Source: Camellia lanceoleosa (lineage: Eukaryota; Streptophyta; Magnoliopsida; Ericales; Theaceae). Taken from it: 64,000 bases of DNA. Both the position numbers and the translations under genes were made by a program. This document shows positions 43,299 to 54,959 of this stretch, one piece after another (the first letter of the stretch is position 1; each line of letters opens with the position of its first letter). The DNA lies in NCBI GenBank assembly GCA_025200525.1, contig CM045761.1, forward strand, positions 80,567,551 through 80,631,550, given 5' to 3'. The notes under the pieces were generated by a model. That model worked only from the letters and a program-made list of their open reading frames with translations. It was not told where the DNA came from and ran no database searches.

Positions 43299-45638
43299 TT
43301 ACTTTGCCGACCCCAAATCTTTCATAGCAAAAGATTTACTCAACTCTAACTTCAACCTGTTAATCATGGTAGAATCTTGACCCACAATTAACATGTCATC
43401 AACATAAAGCAAAAGAATAATAAATTTGCCATCCGAAAATTTTTTCACAAACACATAATGGTCCGAAGTGGTTTTAGAAAAACAATTATTCATCATGAAA
43501 GAGTCGAATTTTTTGTACAATTGCCGTGGAGCTTGCTTGAGGCCATACAAACTTTTCTTCAATTTGCAAACAAATTTCTCTTTCCCTTTCTCTACAAAAC
43601 CTTCCGGTTGCTCCATGTAAATTTCTTCTTCAAGATCACCATGAAGAAATGCGGTCTTCACATCAAGTTGCTCAACTTCAAGGTTCATACTTGCAGTCAT
43701 GCCAAGTACAACCCGAATAGAAGACATCTTCACAACCAGCGAAAAAATCTCATCAAAGTCAATACCTTTCTTTTGCCCAAAGCCTTTTACAACAAGACGT
43801 GCTTTGTACCTCAGATTCTTCCTATCATTCTTCAATTTGAAAACCCACTTATTTTTCAGAATTTTCCTCCCCTTAGACAACTTCACTAAGTCATAGGTGT
43901 GATTTTCAAGTAAGGAATTCATCTCCTCTTCCATGGCCTTTTTCCAATCACCTTTCTTTGCATGCTCAATTGCTTCTTGGTAGCTCTCCAGCTCCCCTTG
44001 ATCAGAAATCAACACAAATTCATTGGGGGGATACTTTCTTGAAGGTTGTCGGTCCCTTGTAGATTTCCTCAACTCAAGTTGTGGTGGCAGTTCTTGAGTT
44101 GGATGCTCTTCCTCAATTTCTGGCTCAACTTCATTAGGATTAGCATCATCCTCTACATCTTCAATAGGTGGCTGCACATCTCCCCCATTTTCATCATCAA
44201 CTGGAGATAAATGAGATGGATCCATGTCAATGAGATCACTAGTTTTTGGCTCTAGTTGATCACCTTTACCAAAGTCTTCAATTGTTTGGTCTTCAAGAAA
44301 CACAACATCACGGTTTCGAATGACTTTCTTGTCGACCGGATCCCATAATCTATACCCGAATTCATCACGCCTATAGCCAAGAAAAATACATTGTCTTGAC
44401 TTACTATCAACCTTGGACCTCTCATCCTTTGGAATGTGAACAAAAGCTCGACAACCAAACACTCTCAAGTGCTCATAAGACACATCTTTGCCAGTCCAAA
44501 CCCTTTCAGGAACATCACCATTCAAAGGATAGCAAGGAGACAAATTGATCACGTCAACCGCTATACTCATTGCCTCACCCCAAAAGGATCTTGGCAGTTT
44601 AGCTTGTGAAAGTAAACACCTTGTTCTTTCTACAATGGTGCGGTTCATCCTTTCGACAACGTCATTTTGTTGAGGAGTCTTCTTAACTGTCTTTTGGTAC
44701 CGAATACCTTGGCTACGACAATACTCATCAAATGGCCCAATGTATTCACCATCATTGTCTGATCGGATGCATTTCAATTTCTGTCCTGTTTCTCTTTTAA
44801 CCATGGCCTGAAAATGCTTAAATACTTCTAGAACTTGATCTTTAGTTTTTAATAGAAAAGCCCAAACTTTTCTTGAATAATCATCAATGAAAGTAACAAA
44901 ATAAAGTGCACCACCATGTGTTCTAACTTTTAAAGGACCACAAACATCCGAATGAATCAACTCCAAAACCTTTTCTTTTCTAGAAGCAACATTTTTATGA
45001 AAAGAAACTCTATGTTGTTTACCCGCCAAACAATGAACACAAGTTTTAAGATGTGTACCTTTCAAACTGGGTAGAAGCTCTTTCTTGAACAAAACTTGTA
45101 GCCCCTTTTCACTCATGTGCCCAAGTCGCCTGTGCCACAATTCAGTAGAAGTATTATCTTCAAGTGCATTGACAACACCTTTACAAATTTTTCCTTGCAT
45201 CGAATAAAGTATATGAGTCTTCTTGCACTTAGCCACCACCAAAGAACCCTTTGTGAGCTTCCATATTCCATTACCAAATTTGTTGTTAAAGCCTTCATCA
45301 TCTAGCTTCCCAGTAGAGATCAAATTGAGGCGAATGTCGGGAATATGCCTCACATCTTTAAGCAACAATTTGCAGTCCAAATTTGTTTCCAAGCAAACAT
45401 CACCCATGCCAATAATCTTGGACAAACCATCATTACCCATTCGAACATAACCATAATCTCCTTTGGTGTAGTTAGTGAAGAAATCAACTCGAGAAGTCAC
45501 ATGAAAAGAAGCACCAGAATCAATCACCCAATTGCTCTCTTGGCCCACAAAATTGATACAATCATCTTCACAAACGACCATGAGATCATCGGTAATGCTT
45601 CGTTGTGTCTTCTTGCTTCTTATCCACACTTTTGTCAC
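43299..45638 (-). CDS. Copia 2 pol: protease, integrase, reverse transcriptase
   Basis: 779-residue ORF with an intact order of domains. Protease motif WVIDSGASFHVT (about residues 36-47); HHCC region LWHRRLGHMSEKGLQ...CVHCLAGKQHRVSF (about 165-215). Integrase core has DVCGPLKV, RSDNDGEY and PQQNDVVERMNRT, with the catalytic acidic residues kept although GGEY and NGVAER are altered. The C-terminal LWDP segment is followed by an acidic, Pro-rich spacer. RT has [45 protein letters not shown] and [14 protein letters not shown]. It is terminated by a TAA within the RT connection. An upstream frame difference separates it from gag, so translation as a Gag-Pol fusion is unlikely. Confidence 0.9.
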   Translation of the reverse strand: MTKVWIRSKKTQRSITDDLMVVCEDDCINFVGQESNWVIDSGASFHVTSRVDFFTNYTKGDYGYVRMGNDGLSKIIGMGDVCLETNLDCKLLLKDVRHIPDIRLNLISTGKLDDEGFNNKFGNGIWKLTKGSLVVAKCKKTHILYSMQGKICKGVVNALEDNTSTELWHRRLGHMSEKGLQVLFKKELLPSLKGTHLKTCVHCLAGKQHRVSFHKNVASRKEKVLELIHSDVCGPLKVRTHGGALYFVTFIDDYSRKVWAFLLKTKDQVLEVFKHFQAMVKRETGQKLKCIRSDNDGEYIGPFDEYCRSQGIRYQKTVKKTPQQNDVVERMNRTIVERTRCLLSQAKLPRSFWGEAMSIAVDVINLSPCYPLNGDVPERVWTGKDVSYEHLRVFGCRAFVHIPKDERSKVDSKSRQCIFLGYRRDEFGYRLWDPVDKKVIRNRDVVFLEDQTIEDFGKGDQLEPKTSDLIDMDPSHLSPVDDENGGDVQPPIEDVEDDANPNEVEPEIEEEHPTQELPPQLELRKSTRDRQPSRKYPPNEFVLISDQGELESYQEAIEHAKKGDWKKAMEEEMNSLLENHTYDLVKLSKGRKILKNKWVFKLKNDRKNLRYKARLVVKGFGQKKGIDFDEIFSLVVKMSSIRVVLGMTASMNLEVEQLDVKTAFLHGDLEEEIYMEQPEGFVEKGKEKFVCKLKKSLYGLKQAPRQLYKKFDSFMMNNCFSKTTSDHYVFVKKFSDGKFIILLLYVDDMLIVGQDSTMINRLKLELSKSFAMKDLGSAK

Positions 45639-45870
45639 GCCTTTTTTCCTTGTTCTTGAGCTTTCGACATTCTCGCTTCATGTGCCCTTTCTCATGGCAA
45701 TAATAACACTCAATGTCTTTCTTTGAAAAAGAATCATCTTTTGATTTGTCACTATCACCCTCAATAGGCCCATATAAATCTTTACAAAATAATAGGTCCT
45801 CCATTTTAGTTTTTCAAGTTACCCAATTGCTTCCATTGAAGCTAGACATACGACCCACATTTCCCTCCAT
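45586..45870 (-). pseudogene. Copia 2 gag remnant with internal deletion
   Basis: The gag start is at 45868-45870 (MEGNVGRMSSFNGSNWVT), closed after 18 codons by TGA 45814-45816 where Trp is usual. MEDLLFCKDLYGPIEG follows, then directly DSDKSKDD and the knuckle CYYCHEKGHMKREC. Only about 57 codons precede the knuckle, against roughly 230-250 in copia elements, so most of the capsid has been deleted. Confidence 0.8.
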
Positions 45871-45907
45871 TGATTTACACAAATAAATAAACCCCAATAA
45901 ATCGTAA

Positions 45908-45919
45908 GCTCTGATACCA
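45908..45919 (-). other. Copia 2 primer-binding site
   Basis: TGGTATCAGAGC on the minus strand, exact complement of initiator tRNA-Met, two bases inside the 5' LTR. Confidence 0.88.
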
Positions 45920-45921
45920 GT

Positions 45922-46620
45922 TGTTAGGGAAAATCGATGATTCCCCACAAGTAAATCAATCAATGGGAATAAAAAATAATGCGAAAAAATTAAATTAGAA
46001 ACAACACAAGAATTTTTACGTGGTTACCTCAATGTGAGGTACGTCTACGGGATCAAAATCCGATTCCACTATCAACCAAATAAGTTCCAAACGATTATAA
46101 ACGAGACACTAATGGTCTCACAAAACCACCCTTAGGTGAATTTCAAATAATCACAAATAAATAAGAGGAAAAACCTCACCAAATAGATGAATCAAAATTT
46201 TCAGAATTAAAGTTAAAAAAGACCAAAAATAATAACCCAAACCAATCTCCAAAGCAACAGCTGAAACCACACTGATAATACTTCTGAATGACCAAAGATT
46301 CAAACCAAGAAAACCTTCCAAGCAACTGTCCGAAACAGCACCAAAACCGAAGCACCAATCCAATTTAAACAAAGATGATCAATTAGCATCAATTTGCTAC
46401 TGCTCAATATATACCACGGGGACAAAACAAAACAATATTATATATATTGTTAAATTTTAGGTTTGTTTTATCAAAACTCTTAGTTGTTTTTAAATTGAAT
46501 TGGGTCTCCACAAATTAAATATAATATATAAAAATATATTATAATTAATACTAAACCAAATTAAACTCTTTTTTCAAAATCAATTGGATCCCACACTCCA
46601 ATAAGGAGGTATATCCAACA
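45922..46620 (-). repeat. Copia 2 LTR (element 5' end)
   Basis: TGTTAGGG...TCCAACA, 699 bp, intact TG/CA ends. Confidence 0.9.
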
Positions 46621-47280
46621 TATAAAACATAAGTTCCCACCATATTCCTTCTCTATTCTTCTTGTTTCCATGTTCAAGTTCTTGAACATCACTAGATTTC
46701 ATGCAAAATGAGTTTTTTGGCCAATTAATCCCTATTATGAATCAGTCAAAACACTCGTAATCATGTAAAATATTGTTTTTAGACTTTGAATATTGTAAAA
46801 AAAGGCTGAGATCCAGATTTTAGGGTTCAACAAACATGAATCTAGATTTGATTGGGCAACCCTGGGTTTCAAACATGAATTTAGATTTGACCAGCCAAAA
46901 CTTGGTTTTCAAAACGTAACCAAGTTTAACCTTCAATCGTGCAAACTTTGAAATAGGTTTGACCAAGCACATCTTCAACATTTCGTCTTTTAGCGGATTT
47001 TAAACTGAGCAAACGTATTTAAATTCACCAAACACTGAGCAGAGGCACATCCACTTCACAACCGTGCAAACATAGGCAGATACCGTCTACTTATGAATTC
47101 ACCTGGCGCTCTAGCTGAGTTCCAAGCAGATTACAACATCTCGGATAATGTAACAATGATTCTGACCAAGGGAAATAACCTTCCCTGGAACAACCTTTGA
47201 TTATTGCCCCTTCACTGATGTCACTGTGTTGTCCATAGTAGAAAGGGGCCTCCACTTCCCCATCCAATCTCTAGTAACTG
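46621..47280. other. Non-coding flank, nothing recognised
   Basis: Moderate-GC sequence with loose repeats of 'aaacatgaatttagatttga' type (46845 and 46875). No ORF or element ends found. Confidence 0.35.
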
Positions 47281-47576
47281 AGGGCTTGTTTGGTTTGTTT
47301 TTAAGAAAAATTTTTAGAAAAAATTCTCTACAAATAAATTTTCAAGAATAATCAAACCAGACAAATTTTTTTTAAAAAAAATTTCAAAATTTTGTTTGAT
47401 TACCTACTTTCCAAAATCACACACTCTTTCTCATACACATCAAATCAATTATTTTTTTTAAAACTCTCTTTTCAAAATAATTTTTCAAAACCATTTCTAA
47501 AAAAAAACAAATCAAATAAATTTTCGTACTTTTCATCTCAAAAATTACCCTACAAACGCAAACTAAACATACCCAG
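47281..47576. mobile_element. MITE-like foldback element
   Basis: Inverted ends GGGCTTGTTTGGTTTG and GGGTATGTTTAGTTTG (minus strand). TSD not resolved. The interior is A/T-rich. Confidence 0.4.
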
Positions 47577-48516
47577 AGTTTCTGAGACAAATCGGGCTAT
47601 ATCCCACCCAACTGTCCAATAACGCATTTTGTATACTCAACAGAGTAGCTGGGCTAAATCGGCAGCTAGATATAAACCCTGGGCAAGTTGACCTATTTAA
47701 CAAATATTCCTAAAGCCGCAATAGAGATGGCACTACTTATTACCTTAAAATCAAAAGGAACCGAAATAGTAATGGGAATAATATTGTATTTTTTTATCGT
47801 ATTAATTTCACTTTATTTTTTTAGGATACCAAATTCACTTTAAAAAATATTATGTGTGATATATCATTTGTTAATTTTGAAGAAAAAGTAATGGTGATAC
47901 TTTAGTCCAATCGCATGGAGACTTTCTAATTGTATTTGAACCATAGCGGAGCAAAATGCTCTAGTCTCAAACCACGAGAAGGTAAAATGATTTTTTCTCT
48001 TATATTATTAGAATTTGAGCCATTAAAAAAAATTGAATTATGAATCATTTGGGTGTTTTAACAAATGTTTAAGCTATAAAAAGAAATTATATATGTTTTG
48101 TATATTTTTCATTTTGGTATAAATATTTTGGAAAAACAAAAATTCCAATAGGCAAACTATAGAAAATTATTTTGAAAATAAATTATTTTAAAAATATTGT
48201 TTAGTTGATCAATGCACAAAATAAATAAAACATCAAATAAGAAAATTAAGATGAAACAAAATAAAAATAATTTTGTAGCATTTGTAATTAAAAATAATGT
48301 CAAAAAATTTGAATAATTTACTTCAAATATATTTTTAAAATTCATATATGTGATTTTTTATTTTTTATAAATGAAAGGTGTGATTTATGGTAGTTGAAAA
48401 CTATAACCAAATTTATTAATAAGAAAATTTTAATTTGGCTGTAGAGAAAAAGCAACAAAATCATAATGCTTACTGCTACGTGTCTTTTTAATAAAACAAA
48501 TGACAAATTATTTATA

Positions 48517-48650
48517 GAAAAATGATTTGCACCCCCAGTTTTGAAGACCCCTAGTGACCCCCAGCTGATGTGGCGGCACGCGATTGGTTGAATTTTTTTT
48601 TTTTCAACGAATGGGGGAAGTCCACATCACTGGGGTCGGAAACACTTCTT
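48517..48650. mobile_element. GC-ended Mutator-type MITE, copy 1
   Basis: 134 bp with TTATTTATA duplicated at 48508-48516 and 48651-48659. Ends GAAAAATGATTTGCACCCCC and, on the minus strand, AAGAAGTGTTTCCGACCCC. Related to 59757. Confidence 0.75.
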
Positions 48651-48659
48651 TTATTTATA

Positions 48660-49834
48660 ATTGTGTCAGACCTTAAAACAAAAACAACTGTGATGCTAAA
48701 TTTTTAAATTTGTTTGAAAAATCATTTTTCACTTAGGATTATGTATTCAAATTTTTTTATACAAATTGTTTATTATCCATTTTAATATTATTTTTTGTTT
48801 ACTATGTATTTGAATTATTTGTATTTGTGTAAACAAACTATAAGAAGGCTAAATGAGGTATTTTATTAAATGTAGGATTTTAAGTGGTAAATTTTAAAAG
48901 GTTGAACTTATTGGTCATATAAAAGGTTTATAAGACTTAGGTCAAGTTTGGCATCCTCAAAAAAATTTAAAAATTAAAAAGTCACTATCCTATTTGAGTT
49001 ATATCACCTCTCTAACACATTACTTCAAAATCAATTCATATTTCATAAAAAGTTAAAAAATACACTTATTTAGCCTTTTCAAACTTAACCTTATTCATCT
49101 TCCTTGTTAGGGATTCATATATTGTAATAGGCATATTTTATGAAATAACAATTTTTTGTTAAATAAATAGAAAAAATATTACAAAAACTTAATTAATAAA
49201 AATAATATATATTATCCAAAAGAAAGTGAAAAATATATATATTAGGGACATTAATTGCACAAGTACCATGAGTGAGTTTGTTTTTCTTTTCGTCGGTAGG
49301 CTTAGAAAAGTTCATGTTATTTCCACTCACTTTCTTGTCAAATCATTTTTAAGGACTACCTTAATATATCAGTGTCATCATTGTGACCGCATATTTTTAA
49401 TGGTCACATTATTTGTTGGCAATACGTAGGGGACACTCAAACATTGCAGAACGTAGGCCTGTTTTGAGATACTGGAAAAAAGTTATTTTTTAAATTTTTA
49501 ATCAAGTTTTTTTGATTTTTTCATAATGAAAAGTTAATAAAAAATTAATTTTTGACATTTTTAAATAATAATTTTTTAAGTTGTCATGTTATGGAGTATA
49601 ACTGTAAAATTATCAAAATGCCCTCACCTAATGTAAACATTTCGCTGCATGATCCTACACCAATTCTATTTGACAACAATGAGGGTAGTATCGTAATTTC
49701 ATGTAGTTGCTTATAATCACAAAGCCAAATCAATTTTGTCCAAAAATGCTGGCGTTGGCATTCTCGACCAGACGCAGCTTATAACTCTGTTGTCAAAAAA
49801 GCACATAATAATATAGACTTAAAAACACTTCTAA
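48660..49834. other. AT-rich intergenic DNA, no gene
   Basis: Only short frames without motifs. A fragment around 49480-49590 resembles the interior of the element at 49835. Confidence 0.35.
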
Positions 49835-50084
49835 GGCTTGGTTTGAGAAGTAGATTGATTTTTTAGCTTTCTGACTTTTTTAGTTATTTTAACCTGGGCT
49901 AAAAGGTTTGGTTTGAGAAGGATTTTTTAATTTTTTTACTTTTTTTGACCTTTTTTGTAAGAGAAGAATGTAATGATTATAGATTGGATGTGATATTTTG
50001 TTTGTTATGTCTAAAATAGCCTATTTTATTTTTTGTGGCTAAAATAATCAAAAAAACCTAAAAACCAACTTGCCAAACAAAGGC
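49835..50084. mobile_element. Tourist-like MITE
   Basis: 250 bp. Ends GGCTTGGTTTGAGAAG and GCCTTTGTTTGGCAAG (minus strand), TSD TAA at 49832-49834 and 50085-50087. An internal repeat of the left end starts near 49905. Confidence 0.6.
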
Positions 50085-50305
50085 TAAAAATCTAAAAAGT
50101 TTAAGATACATGAATTTATTACATAGCATATTACATAAACGAAAAAAACTTTTTTTTTTGGGGGGGGGGGTAACGAAACTATTTTACATGATGATACACA
50201 GAAAATAATTGAAAAGTAAAATATATACGAAGATGAAAAATAATAATAATAGAGAATACTCACATACTACATACTTTGTAAAAGTAATAAGTATAGAAGA
50301 AATTT

Positions 50306-50640
50306 ATAATGTGCACTCTTAAAAGATATATATGGTAAGAAAAATATATTTTTTGTGATGAAAATTATGATTGTTTGTGATGTATGTTATGATATTTTAT
50401 AGTGAAATTATGAATATTAAATTTATGATGTGCACCTTAAAGTTATGAATGATAATATTATAACACTTTTTAATTTTTGTTATGAGATTTTGTGATTTTT
50501 GTTTGAATATTTTATGGTAAAAAAGTTCTGACTTTTGTGATGAAAAAGTTATGATATTTTATATTATGAAATTTTTTTTATGAAAACCCGTACCATATAT
50601 ATGCATCCTTTTAAGGATGCACATGGTAGCATCTCTCCAT
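50306..50640. mobile_element. Foldback MITE-like element
   Basis: The left end 'atgtgcactcttaaaag' pairs with ATGTGCATCCTTAAAAGG on the minus strand at the right, and 'atatatatggta' occurs in both arms. The interior is rich in 'gttatgatatttt' repeats. Ends approximate. Confidence 0.45.
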
Positions 50641-50689
50641 AACTTAAGGAAAGTGTTAATCACCTTGTGTAGCTTTTGATTGATTGTTT

Positions 50690-51045
50690 AAAAATTAAAT
50701 TTTTTATTTTTCGTATTTTTTTGTTTTAGTAATTTTTTAAAATATTTTTAAGTAAATTTTTAACTTTCTAAATACACATAATTTAGATGTACCTAAAAGT
50801 AAAATATTTATGAAAAATATCTTAAAAATTCAATAAATACATAAGAATATAAAAATGTACTGAATTTTTATATTTTTTTGGTCTTTGATGAATTTTTTTT
50901 TTTTTAAAAATTCATCAATGTTATACCTTTTAAGTGTATCTAAATTAGGTACATTTAAAAAAAAAAATTCTTAAACTATTAAATTTTGGACTAAAAACAT
51001 AAAAATATAGAAAATAAAAAATTTAATTTTTTGAAACTAAACAAG
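50690..51045. repeat. AT-rich dispersed repeat, diverged copy E
   Basis: Shares 'tttttatttttcgtattttt', 'cctaaaagtaaaat' and the two-half layout with copies A-D. Inverted ends CACCTTGTGTAG and CACCTTGTTTAG. Confidence 0.5.
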
Positions 51046-51300
51046 GTGAATGACATTTTAATAGTAATAACTTAAAGTTTCAGTCAACCCACTGATGCAT
51101 GTTACTGTCTCTTGAGATAATGAAAAGGTAGAGGTTCAAGGTTTGAGTTAATGGAGCGATTGCGACTATTTCATTGTAATATAACTTATTAACCCTCTAA
51201 CATTCTATCGTTTGACAAAAAATTAAAAAATAAATAAATATATAAATTGGGCCAACAAGATTGAAACATATAATAACATATGTAATTTTCATAATTTAAA

Positions 51301-51713
51301 AGATAAATTACACTTTATATATTTGGTCTTTTTTTTTTTTTTGGCCATTAAAATTTATTTTTTCTCATTTTGGCTCTTCATACTTCAAGAGTTTTTTTTT
51401 TTTTTTTTTTTAATTTACTACCAAAGCTAACTTATGTCTAAAATTATACAAAAAAATGACAAATTGACAATCAAGTGACAAAAAAACATATTTTATTATA
51501 TATAACTCACATCTCTGACACATTCAAATCCTAGTAATAATATATTTTTTATATTATGTGACAATTAATATGACATTTTTTGTCTAATTTTAAACATAAT
51601 ATAGTTTTAGGAGCAAATTGAAGAGGGAAAAAAAAAAAAAACTTGAAGCATGAAGGTCAAAGTGAGAAAAAACAAATTTTAAGCGCCAAAGCAGGAAAAA
51701 ACGTAATTTATCC
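51301..51713. mobile_element. Mutator-type foldback MITE with 9-bp TSD
   Basis: 413 bp flanked by TAATTTAAA (51292-51300 and 51714-51722). Ends AGATAAATTAC and GGATAAATTAC (minus strand); same terminal family as 9792. Inner arms pair 'cttcatacttcaag' with 'cttgaagcatgaag'. Confidence 0.75.
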
Positions 51714-51722
51714 TAATTTAAA

Positions 51723-52109
51723 TATTAAAAAAAGGCAAGAAAAATGGATTAAGAGTTTGTGCCTCAAAGACCTTACAAATTTATTGTAATTTATAATAGT
51801 ATACATATATAGGGTAATGCTATAGTAAACACTGTCAAAAGGTGTGTACTATGTTCAAGTTATGATATTTGTAGCTTTAATTGTCAAAAATATAATAATT
51901 CAATCTTACGAGAATCATAATTTAAAAAAAAATTATAACAAAAAACTACAAAAGATAAGATATAATCAAAAAAAACTTTTGAATAATAACTAATATTATA
52001 ATAAGTTATAACTAACATTATAATAGTTCATAATTAAAAATCATAAATGTTGTAACCAAAAGTGCATCATTGGGTGTGTACGATGGAAGTTTGCTTTAAG
52101 TGTTAAGCT
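51723..52109. other. AT-rich DNA with a possible foldback element
   Basis: Sequences 'ggtgtgtactatg' (51840) and 'gggtgtgtacgatgg' (52074) recur in direct orientation around 'gttataa'-rich DNA. Termini could not be set. Confidence 0.3.
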
Positions 52110-52118
52110 AAAGATAAA

Positions 52119-52292
52119 GAATAATGTTATATGCATTAATTTATGTATTAATTAGCGTACCAATTGAGGATGTGATATAATTTAAAAAAATTTTAGTATT
52201 TGTAATGTAATTAGTAAGTGGGATCAATAATAATGTTATAATTAATGTTGGTATACTAGTTAGTATATTAATTAGTACATGTAACATTACCG
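52119..52292. mobile_element. Mutator-type MITE with 9-bp TSD
   Basis: 174 bp flanked by AAAGATAAA (52110-52118 and 52293-52301). Ends GAATAATGTTATATGCATT and CGGTAATGTTACATGTACT (minus strand), both continuing into 'aattaatata' and GTACC/GTATACC. Confidence 0.75.
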
Positions 52293-52301
52293 AAAGATAA
52301 A

Positions 52302-53219
52302 AGTTTGAGATATTTATCCAAATCCCTCCCTAAATCCCTCAACCAAACACAGCGTAAATGAAGAGAATTGAATAGGAAAAGCAGAAAAGATTAGCATTTT
52401 TTTATTTTATTTTACTTTAAAATTAAAAAAATAAATAGAATAACATTGAGTTTTAGGTCTATCAATTCAAAGTAAAAACTCTCAAAATGTTTCCTAATCA
52501 TAAAATTGACACTGTTAAATTTTTTTTTTTGTATAATTTTATTTTCTTAAAAAATTAGCATTTTATAATCACAGTCACTAATATAAATCTAAATTGAGAG
52601 AATCAATGTATATATTAAAAAAAATTCAAATTAATAATAAACTTCATAAATTTTAATTATTAAAATTATGTAATATCTCCATCTAAGTTTGTGCAAAACA
52701 CGTGGCAGTTCATTGTAAAAACAGAGTCAATGAAGGTGGGGCCTATATCCTCACGGTAGGTCAAGAAATACTGGTCGGAGTCAAGGTTCGGTCTATTTTT
52801 TCGGCTCACAAATGATTTTCCTTAAGAAGACGTGAATTAGGAAAGAAGAGTAATGAAAGTTATTGAATTGGATATAGAATGCTACATGTGGACTACAGAT
52901 GATGGGGTTGGCTTCACCAAATAAGAATTGAAACTCTTTGTAAACATAGTTGTATATATAAAGGGAAATTCTATCCTACATATTTTATTTTGAGATATGT
53001 ACCTTGTGTTTTTTTTATAATTTTTATCAATTTTTATTATGATCTATTGTAATATTAGTTATGACTTCTTTTTTTTTTTTTGGACTTAATTATTACTTAT
53101 TATGCTATTAATTATTATTTATTCTGATATTGATTACGACATTAAAAAATATTTAGTTATACATGTTTAGTTATAATTCATTATTTTTTTTAGTTGTAAC
53201 TAAAATATAAAGAAATGCT
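52302..53219. other. AT-rich intergenic DNA, no gene
   Basis: A fragment at 52325-52360 ('aatccctccctaaatccctc', 'aaccaaacacag') resembles a Tourist-type end. 52690-52940 is less AT-rich but has no supported ORF. Confidence 0.3.
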
Positions 53220-53455
53220 TTGGTGTGCAAAACACACCGTATGCAATTCTATATAAAATTACGTAAGTTTTCACAAATTTACATAAGTGATCACACCAAA
53301 ATGTATAAATTAGATACAAATTTGAGTAAGTTCATGAAAACTTATGTGATTACACAAATTTATGTTAAATTTATGCATTTTTTTTAGACTATTTATATAA
53401 ATTCGTAAAAACTTATATAATTTTTTGTAGAGTTATATATGGTGTGCAATGCACT
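53220..53455. mobile_element. Palindromic MITE-like element
   Basis: The arms pair 'gtgcaaaacacaccgtatgc' with the complement of 'atatggtgtgcaatgcac', and 'acgtaagttttcacaaattt' with the complement of 'aattcgtaaaaacttatat'. TSD not resolved. Confidence 0.5.
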
Positions 53456-53663
53456 CAATATTTTTCCATATATACCATGTTTAGTTGGCTTCCGAGTGCA
53501 GACAGAGTCTGGGTTAGCAACAGTTGGCTCATTCTCGAAGCCCATCTCGATAAAGGGGTCAGTCGCCTGCATGCTATCATTGCGGACAATCGGAGCATAT
53601 GATGAGGTTTGGCCCACAGTTAGCCAGAACAATCAATGCTTCAGGGTGCCAACAGACGGGAGG

Positions 53664-54139
53664 TAGGAGTGTAAAAATGGCTCGCGGCTCGTTGGCGACC
53701 TGAAGTCCTTCTGTGGCCCAGGATGGGCCTGGTCCCATTTAGGCTCGTTTGGGCCTAAGCCTACCCCAAGCCCTTGGGCTTGGGACTAGACTATCCTTTT
53801 TAAGTCTGGCTCGGGCCATCGGCCCGCTTAAAAGCCCACTCAAGGCCTAGACCGCCCGATCCACCCAAGGCCTAGTGTATTTTTTAGTGAAAAATAATAA
53901 AATTTTGGTAGAAAAATTAAAAAAAATAAAATAAAATAATCAGGCCTGCTAAGCTCGAGGCCAGGCCTAGGCCCATCGGGTCAGCTCGAGGCCCGACCCA
54001 CCGGCCCATCAAAGGCCCGAATAGCCCTGGGCCTAGGGTTGGGCCTGGGTTTTATTTTTTGGGCAGCGACCCAGCCTAATTTTTGGTGGGAGCCCACGAG
54101 GCCCGATATGATCCGGGTCGGGCCAGATTTACACCCCTA
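53664..54139. mobile_element. hAT-like non-autonomous element
   Basis: 476 bp. Ends TAGGAGTGTAAAAATGGC and TAGGGGTGTAAATCTGGC (minus strand), with 8-bp duplications ACGGGAGG (53656-53663) and ACAGGAGG (54140-54147), one mismatch. Subterminal GGCCCG/GGCCTA-type repeats are typical of this hAT MITE class. No transposase. Confidence 0.85.
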
Positions 54140-54282
54140 ACAGGAGGTTATCAAGCAAGCCAAGGTCAGAGGTCAACACATTAGCCAGCTTAGTCTAGAC
54201 AAGTATTGAGAGTAGTGCATGGGGCCACTTCTGCACAGATAGTGCAATGGGCTTACATTTAGAGGAGTGATTGGGGTGAGCA

Positions 54283-54880
54283 GAGACCACAAGGGCGAGT
54301 TTACACCATTAGCACATCCGAGCAGTCTTCTGTGCCATCGGTAGTGAGAGGCACATATCTTATCTTCAATACTTGGGCTAATGTGTTGATAAATACCGAA
54401 GCATCTCACTCATTCATAGCATTTGCATTCACATCCATGTTGGGGTTAGAGATTAAACAACTATAGTCTCCGTTTATGGTAGAGTCACTGGTTAAGTAAA
54501 GTTGTCTTAAGTCAAGGATGTCGCAGGTGTGAAGTCATTGATCGTTGACTCCCTTTCAATTTTGTGCTATTTGATATGTCAGGTTTTGATGTTATCCTCA
54601 GCATGGATTGGTTATCCTCCTACCGTGTCATCATAAATTACTATCGTAGGAGAGTTACTGTGTGCATATCAGGTGGTGATTATTTCTATTTTCTGGGAGA
54701 TAGAACCGATAGAGTGTTGCCGCCATTTTATGACTCACTTGGTCGAGGCGAATGTAGCTTTCTTCTTGCAACCTTTATGGATGATGGGAGTAGTATGGTT
54801 CGAGGTGAATTTCTTAGAGTGGTTTGCAAGTACTCAAATGCCTTTTCCTGAGGCCTCACTAAATTACCCTCTCACCGTGA
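54283..54880 (+). pseudogene. Gypsy aspartic protease region
   Basis: The frame reads PQGRVYTISTSEQ, then VLINTEASHSFIA (54383-54421), where the family has L.D[ST]GA[ST]HSF, so the catalytic Asp and Gly are both changed. After stops, MSGFDVILSMDWLSSY (54581-54630) gives the downstream G[MF]D.ILGMDWL block. Confidence 0.75.
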
Positions 54881-54959
54881 GGTCAAGTTTTCTATAAACT
54901 GGGTGCTTGGCACGACATCCATCTCTATGTCACCCTATAAATTTACATCAGCAAAGTTG

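Larger units (their letters stand above)
41719..46620 (-). mobile_element. Ty1-copia LTR retrotransposon 2 (gag-deleted)
   Basis: 4,902 bp with 699-bp LTRs (41719-42417 and 45922-46620) and perfect TSDs TATAA (41714-41718, 46621-46625). It has a PBS, a polypurine tract (42418-42428) and a nearly intact pol. By-eye LTR differences are about 28 of 699, so it is younger than copia 1. Internal length is only about 3.5 kb because most of gag is missing; pol has one stop between RT and RNase H. Confidence 0.93.

Noticed and set aside
43458..45726. Plus-strand ORFs across copia 2
   Set aside because: Antisense shadows of the 779-codon pol ORF.
53393..53632. Minus-strand ORF upstream of the hAT element
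   Set aside because: Continuity of the plus-strand gypsy remnant across the hAT insertion explains the region; no motif on the minus frame.
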